Source: Clostridiales bacterium (GTDB taxonomy: Bacteria; Bacillota; Clostridia; Oscillospirales; Acutalibacteraceae). Taken from it: a stretch of DNA of 9,660 bases. Shown piece after piece: positions 7,637 to 9,660 of this stretch. A program made the position numbers and the translations under genes. The notes beneath the pieces are model-generated. The model was not told the origin of the DNA. It searched no databases and saw only the letters and a list, made by a program, of their open reading frames with translations. The stretch is taken from NCBI GenBank assembly GCA_022791355.1, contig JAAVYX010000271.1, forward strand, positions 1-9,660, given 5' to 3'. How positions within the stretch are numbered: position 1 is the first letter of the stretch; every line of letters begins with the position of its first letter.

Positions 7637-7719
7637 GCTTTCTCCTTAGGCCGGCGCGCCGCGCGTTAAGCAAAACACAGCATTGTGAAGCGGAGAGGGA
7701 ACCTGTAAAAAGGTTCTGT
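7637..7719. other. Spacer after the protease gene
   Basis: No gene is seen here. There is a GC-rich palindromic stretch around GGCGCGCC (about 7653-7665) and a weak hairpin, GAACCT (7699-7704) with AGGTTC (7711-7716), without a T-tract on the + strand. Termination of the protease transcript more likely happens at the larger hairpin at 7728-7766. Confidence 0.4.
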
Positions 7720-7766
7720 AAAAATGAAAGAGGCTGCGTGCTCCCTAAATGAGCTTGCAGCCTCTT
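7720..7766 (-). terminator. Intrinsic terminator of the minus-strand small ORF, possibly bidirectional
   Basis: AAGAGGCTGC (7728-7737) pairs perfectly with GCAGCCTCTT (7757-7766), and an inner GCTC/GAGC pair extends the stem. Read on the minus strand the stem is followed by TCATTTTT (7727-7720), a good U-tract. On the + strand only TTGTTG follows. The stem begins 10 nt after the stop codon of the minus-strand ORF, which argues that this strand is transcribed. It may also stop the protease transcript arriving from the other side. Confidence 0.75.
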
Positions 7767-7776
7767 GTTGCGCCGG

Positions 7777-7929
7777 TCAGGACACGCGGAAAAGGTTATT
7801 TAAATCGCCGCTGTGCATTGCAATCAAAAAAACGAGGCCTGAGACGGCCCCGATAAATGCCAAAAAATCTTGCAAAAAAGGCTTGACTATTGAAAAAAAG
7901 CCGCGTATACTTAAATAATGCCTAATCAT
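7777..7929 (-). CDS. Putative 50-residue hydrophobic small protein
   Basis: Not recognised. The ORF runs from ATG at 7929 to TGA at 7777. The peptide begins MIRHYLSIRGFFSIVKP and has a likely membrane segment (about residues 19-38, with FLAFIGAVSGLVFLIAM) and a short polar tail ending LNNLFRVS. Support comes from its surroundings: a sigma-A-like promoter 41 nt upstream (7970-7998) and an intrinsic terminator 10 nt downstream on the same strand. The only ribosome binding site candidate is AAGAAGG (7943-7949), 13 nt from the ATG, which is longer than usual. Size, single hydrophobic segment and an opposing promoter resemble type I toxins, but no family match is claimed. It could instead be a non-coding RNA with a chance ORF, or a gene remnant. 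Confidence 0.42.
   Translation of the reverse strand: MIRHYLSIRGFFSIVKPFLQDFLAFIGAVSGLVFLIAMHSGDLNNLFRVS
7883..7911 (+). promoter_or_regulatory. Probable rpoB promoter, inside the minus-strand small ORF
   Basis: TTGACT (7883-7888) and TATACT (7906-7911) are separated by 17 nt. This is the best + strand promoter seen between the protease gene and rpoB. Transcription would begin near 7918 and give an rpoB leader of about 358 nt. Because it lies within the small ORF on the other strand, the new RNA would be antisense to that ORF's start region. Confidence 0.75.
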
Positions 7930-7969
7930 GGGGGTCTCTGCGCCTTCTTGCCCTTTTTGATTTGTTCAA

Positions 7970-7998
7970 ATTATAACCTATCCCCCAAAAAAATGCAA
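7970..7998 (-). promoter_or_regulatory. Minus-strand promoter of the small hydrophobic ORF
   Basis: Read on the minus strand, TTGCAT (7998-7993) and TATAAT (7975-7970) are separated by 17 nt. The start would be near 7963, giving a leader of about 34 nt to the ATG at 7929. It faces the + strand promoter at 7883-7911, so the two RNAs overlap at their 5' ends. Confidence 0.65.
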
Positions 7999-8114
7999 GA
8001 GAGTTTATACGGTTTGCGTAAATTTTTGTGGGAAGCTTTTGCGTTTTGCTTGCTTGTATCCCGGTTTGGCTTTTCAGTCAATCCTTTGCAAGTCGTCCCT
8101 TTCGAGAAGCGGTC

Positions 8115-8160
8115 AGAGGCGCTTTGCGCCGCGGTCGCCGGGTAGAGGCGCATTGCGCCG
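8115..8160. repeat. Direct repeat, each copy a GC-rich hairpin
   Basis: AGAGGCGCTTTGCGCCG (8115-8131) recurs as AGAGGCGCATTGCGCCG (8144-8160) with one loop mismatch and a 29-nt period. Each copy folds into a 5-bp GGCGC/GCGCC stem with a 3-nt loop. The only difference falls in the loop, which is consistent with conserved structure. Confidence 0.6.
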
Positions 8161-8259
8161 GGATATCAAAACGGCCAAGGCCGTTGCACGGACGCCCCGA
8201 ACGAAGATCTATTAAATTTGTCTTATTGGGCGACAGCTTGCAGCCCTTTTAAATAGACG

Positions 8260-8265
8260 AAGGAG
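8260..8265 (+). promoter_or_regulatory. rpoB: Ribosome binding site of rpoB
   Basis: AAGGAG lies 10 nt before ATG 8276. No other in-frame start upstream is as well placed. Confidence 0.75.
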
Positions 8266-8275
8266 TGATTAGCCT

Positions 8276-9660
8276 ATGGAGCCTACGGTCAAGGTAAAAC
8301 CTGTCCATCTCGGCAAAAACGTCCGCATGAGCTTTTCGAAGATCAACGAAGTGCTGGACATGCCCAACCTCATCGAGGTGCAGAAGGACTCCTACAAATG
8401 GTTTCTCGAGGAGGGTCTAAAGGAGGTTTTCGAGGACGTTTCCTCGATTACCGACTACACCGGCAACCTGGTGCTGGGGTTCATCAGCTATCGGCTGGAC
8501 GACGAGCCCAAGTACTCGGTCACCGAGTGTAAGGAACGGGATACCACCTATGCCGCTCCTTTACGGGTCAAGGCCCAGCTGCTCAACAAGGAGACCGGCG
8601 AGATTAAAGAGAGCGAAGTCTTTATGGGCGACTTTCCCCTCATGACCGATTCGGGTACCTTTGTCATCAACGGCGCTGAGCGGGATGTGGTCTCCCAGCT
8701 GGTCCGTTCTCCCGGCGTCTATTACGATATGACCATGGACAAAACCGGTAAAAAGCTCTACAGCGCCACCGTCATCCCCAATCGGGGCGCTTGGCTGGAG
8801 TATGAGACCGACGCTAACGATATCCTCTACGTCCGCATCGATAAAAACCGCAAGCTGCCTCTTTCCACCCTTGTCCGCGCCCTGGGCGTGGCCACCAACG
8901 AGCAGATGCGGGAGCTCTTTGGCGACGACGAGCGTCTGTCCGCCACACTGGACAAGGATTTGTCCCACGATGTGGAGGAGGCCCTCCTGGAGGTTTATAA
9001 GAAGCTGCGCCCCGGCGAGCCCTTTACGGTGGACGGGGCCCAGAGCCACATCGAGACCCTTTTCTTCGACCCCCGCCGGTACGATATGTCCAAGGTGGGC
9101 CGGTACAAATACAACAAGAAGCTGGCCCTTGGCAGCCGGATCGCCGGCAAGGTGCTCTCCCGCCCGGTGGCCGACCCCTTCACCGGCGAGCTGATCGCCG
9201 AGGAGGGCGAGCTGCTGACCCGCGAGCGGGCCCGGGAGCTGGAACGCAAGGGGGTCAGCGCCGTATACCTCAACGTGCTGGACAACGAGGGCGTGGAGAG
9301 CGAGGTCAAGGTTCTCTCCAACGGTATGGTGGACATTCACGATTTTGTGGATTTTGACCTGGAAGGCATCAAGATCAACGAAAAGGTCAGCTTCCCTGTG
9401 CTCCGGGAAATCCTGGAAGCGAATGATGGGGAAGAGGCCGTCCGAGAGGCTTTAAAGGCCAATCTGGACCGGCTTATCCCCAAGCACATCACTTTAGACG
9501 ATATTTTCGCCACCATCAGCTATCTGATCGGTTTGTCCCACGGGCTGGGCGACGTCGACGATATCGACCATCTGGGCAACCGCCGCATCCGTTCGGTGGG
9601 CGAGTTGCTGCAAAACCAGTTCCGCATCGGCTTCTCCCGTATGGAGCGGGTCATCCGGGA
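8276..9660 (+). CDS. rpoB: RNA polymerase beta subunit, N-terminal part (runs off window)
   Basis: Beta subunit of the core transcription enzyme; with beta-prime it forms the catalytic cleft. The window holds 461 codons of a protein usually over 1100 residues long; the frame is open to the last base. The start MEPTVKVKPVHLGKNVRMSF and the following MPNLIEVQKDSY are typical of beta N-termini in Clostridia. GDFPLM (118-123) and INGAERDVVSQLVRSPGVYYD form the beta signature before the lobe domain. DDIDHLGNRRIRSVGELLQNQ and FRIGFSRMERVIR at the end are the conserved stretch just before the rifampicin-binding region, which lies outside the window. Codons are GC-rich like guaB. The preceding gene is not rplL, so transcription probably starts from the promoter at 7883-7911. 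Confidence 0.98.
   Translation, partial: MEPTVKVKPVHLGKNVRMSFSKINEVLDMPNLIEVQKDSYKWFLEEGLKEVFEDVSSITDYTGNLVLGFISYRLDDEPKYSVTECKERDTTYAAPLRVKAQLLNKETGEIKESEVFMGDFPLMTDSGTFVINGAERDVVSQLVRSPGVYYDMTMDKTGKKLYSATVIPNRGAWLEYETDANDILYVRIDKNRKLPLSTLVRALGVATNEQMRELFGDDERLSATLDKDLSHDVEEALLEVYKKLRPGEPFTVDGAQSHIETLFFDPRRYDMSKVGRYKYNKKLALGSRIAGKVLSRPVADPFTGELIAEEGELLTRERARELERKGVSAVYLNVLDNEGVESEVKVLSNGMVDIHDFVDFDLEGIKINEKVSFPVLREILEANDGEEAVREALKANLDRLIPKHITLDDIFATISYLIGLSHGLGDVDDIDHLGNRRIRSVGELLQNQFRIGFSRMERVIR

Larger units (their letters stand above)
7918..8275 (+). promoter_or_regulatory. Long predicted 5' leader of rpoB
   Basis: No convincing gene is found on the + strand here. Elements include two GGCGC-NTT-GCGCC hairpins (8118-8130 and 8147-8159), the palindrome AACGGCCAAGGCCGTT (8170-8185), and a weak GGGC/GCCC hairpin (about 8229-8246) followed by TTTT (8247-8250) just before the ribosome binding site. 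The last could act as an attenuator. The leader's existence depends on the promoter call at 7883. I recognise no known riboswitch or ribosomal-protein leader in it. Confidence 0.45.

Noticed and set aside
7653..7716. GGCGCGCC palindrome and GAACCT/AGGTTC hairpin as a terminator of the protease gene
   Set aside because: No T-tract follows either element on the + strand; the hairpin at 7728-7766 is a better candidate.
7724..7918. + strand 64-codon ORF through the terminator hairpin
   Set aside because: It begins inside the terminator stem region and has no ribosome binding site. It is the reverse of the more convincing minus-strand ORF.
7918..8145. + strand 75-codon ORF whose ATG sits at the predicted rpoB transcript start (possible leaderless gene)
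   Set aside because: It has no ribosome binding site and its end runs through the GC-rich hairpin repeat. Composition looks non-coding; the ATG at the start site is probably chance.
8561..9340. Minus-strand open frame of 259 codons opposite rpoB
   Set aside because: It is the reverse shadow of a strongly conserved rpoB frame, and the product has no recognisable domain.
1..9660. CRISPR arrays, tRNA or rRNA genes, insertion sequences, phage or integrase genes
   Set aside because: No regularly spaced repeat array, cloverleaf, transposase-like frame or flanking terminal repeats were seen on either strand.

Overview
The window looks like a chromosomal segment of a Clostridia-class Firmicute, probably near the Oscillospiraceae/Ruminococcaceae. 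This is inferred from the Clostridia-like RpoB N-terminus, the guaB type, the AAGGAG-type ribosome binding sites, the sigma-A-like promoters and the NPKTG surface proteins. All large genes read on the + strand. Two GC-rich housekeeping genes, guaB (310-1827) and the start of rpoB (8276 to the window edge), flank a partly AT-rich block of surface and secreted proteins (2076-7636).

Layout. Positions 1-309 hold hairpins, a 17-nt direct repeat and a clear guaB promoter. guaB encodes a complete IMP dehydrogenase and ends in a strong intrinsic terminator. Next come two paralogous secreted proteins with NPKTG cell-wall sorting signals (2076-3176 and 3332-4495). Each has its own promoter, and the two promoters share sequence, including an operator-like inverted repeat. 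The second paralog is followed after 21 nt by a 1039-residue secreted protein with a papain-like (C1A) catalytic domain, an InlB/Flg_new-type repeat and four ricin-type beta-trefoil units. These three genes look like one extracellular module: two wall-anchored proteins with a propeptide-inhibitor-like N-terminal domain beside a carbohydrate-binding-type cysteine protease that has no propeptide of its own.

The 639-nt gap before rpoB is not empty. On the minus strand it holds what looks like a full small transcription unit: promoter (7970-7998), a 50-codon ORF for a hydrophobic peptide (7777-7929) and an intrinsic terminator (7720-7766). On the + strand a consensus-like promoter (7883-7911) lies inside that ORF and would start an rpoB transcript with a leader of about 358 nt containing several hairpins. 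The two promoters face each other, so the first ~45 nt of the two RNAs would be complementary, covering the small ORF's start codon. This arrangement, with type I toxin-like features but no demonstrated homology, is the least expected thing in the window.

rpoB is not preceded by rplL as in the usual rplKAJL-rpoBC order. It runs off the window after 461 codons, before the rifampicin-resistance region.
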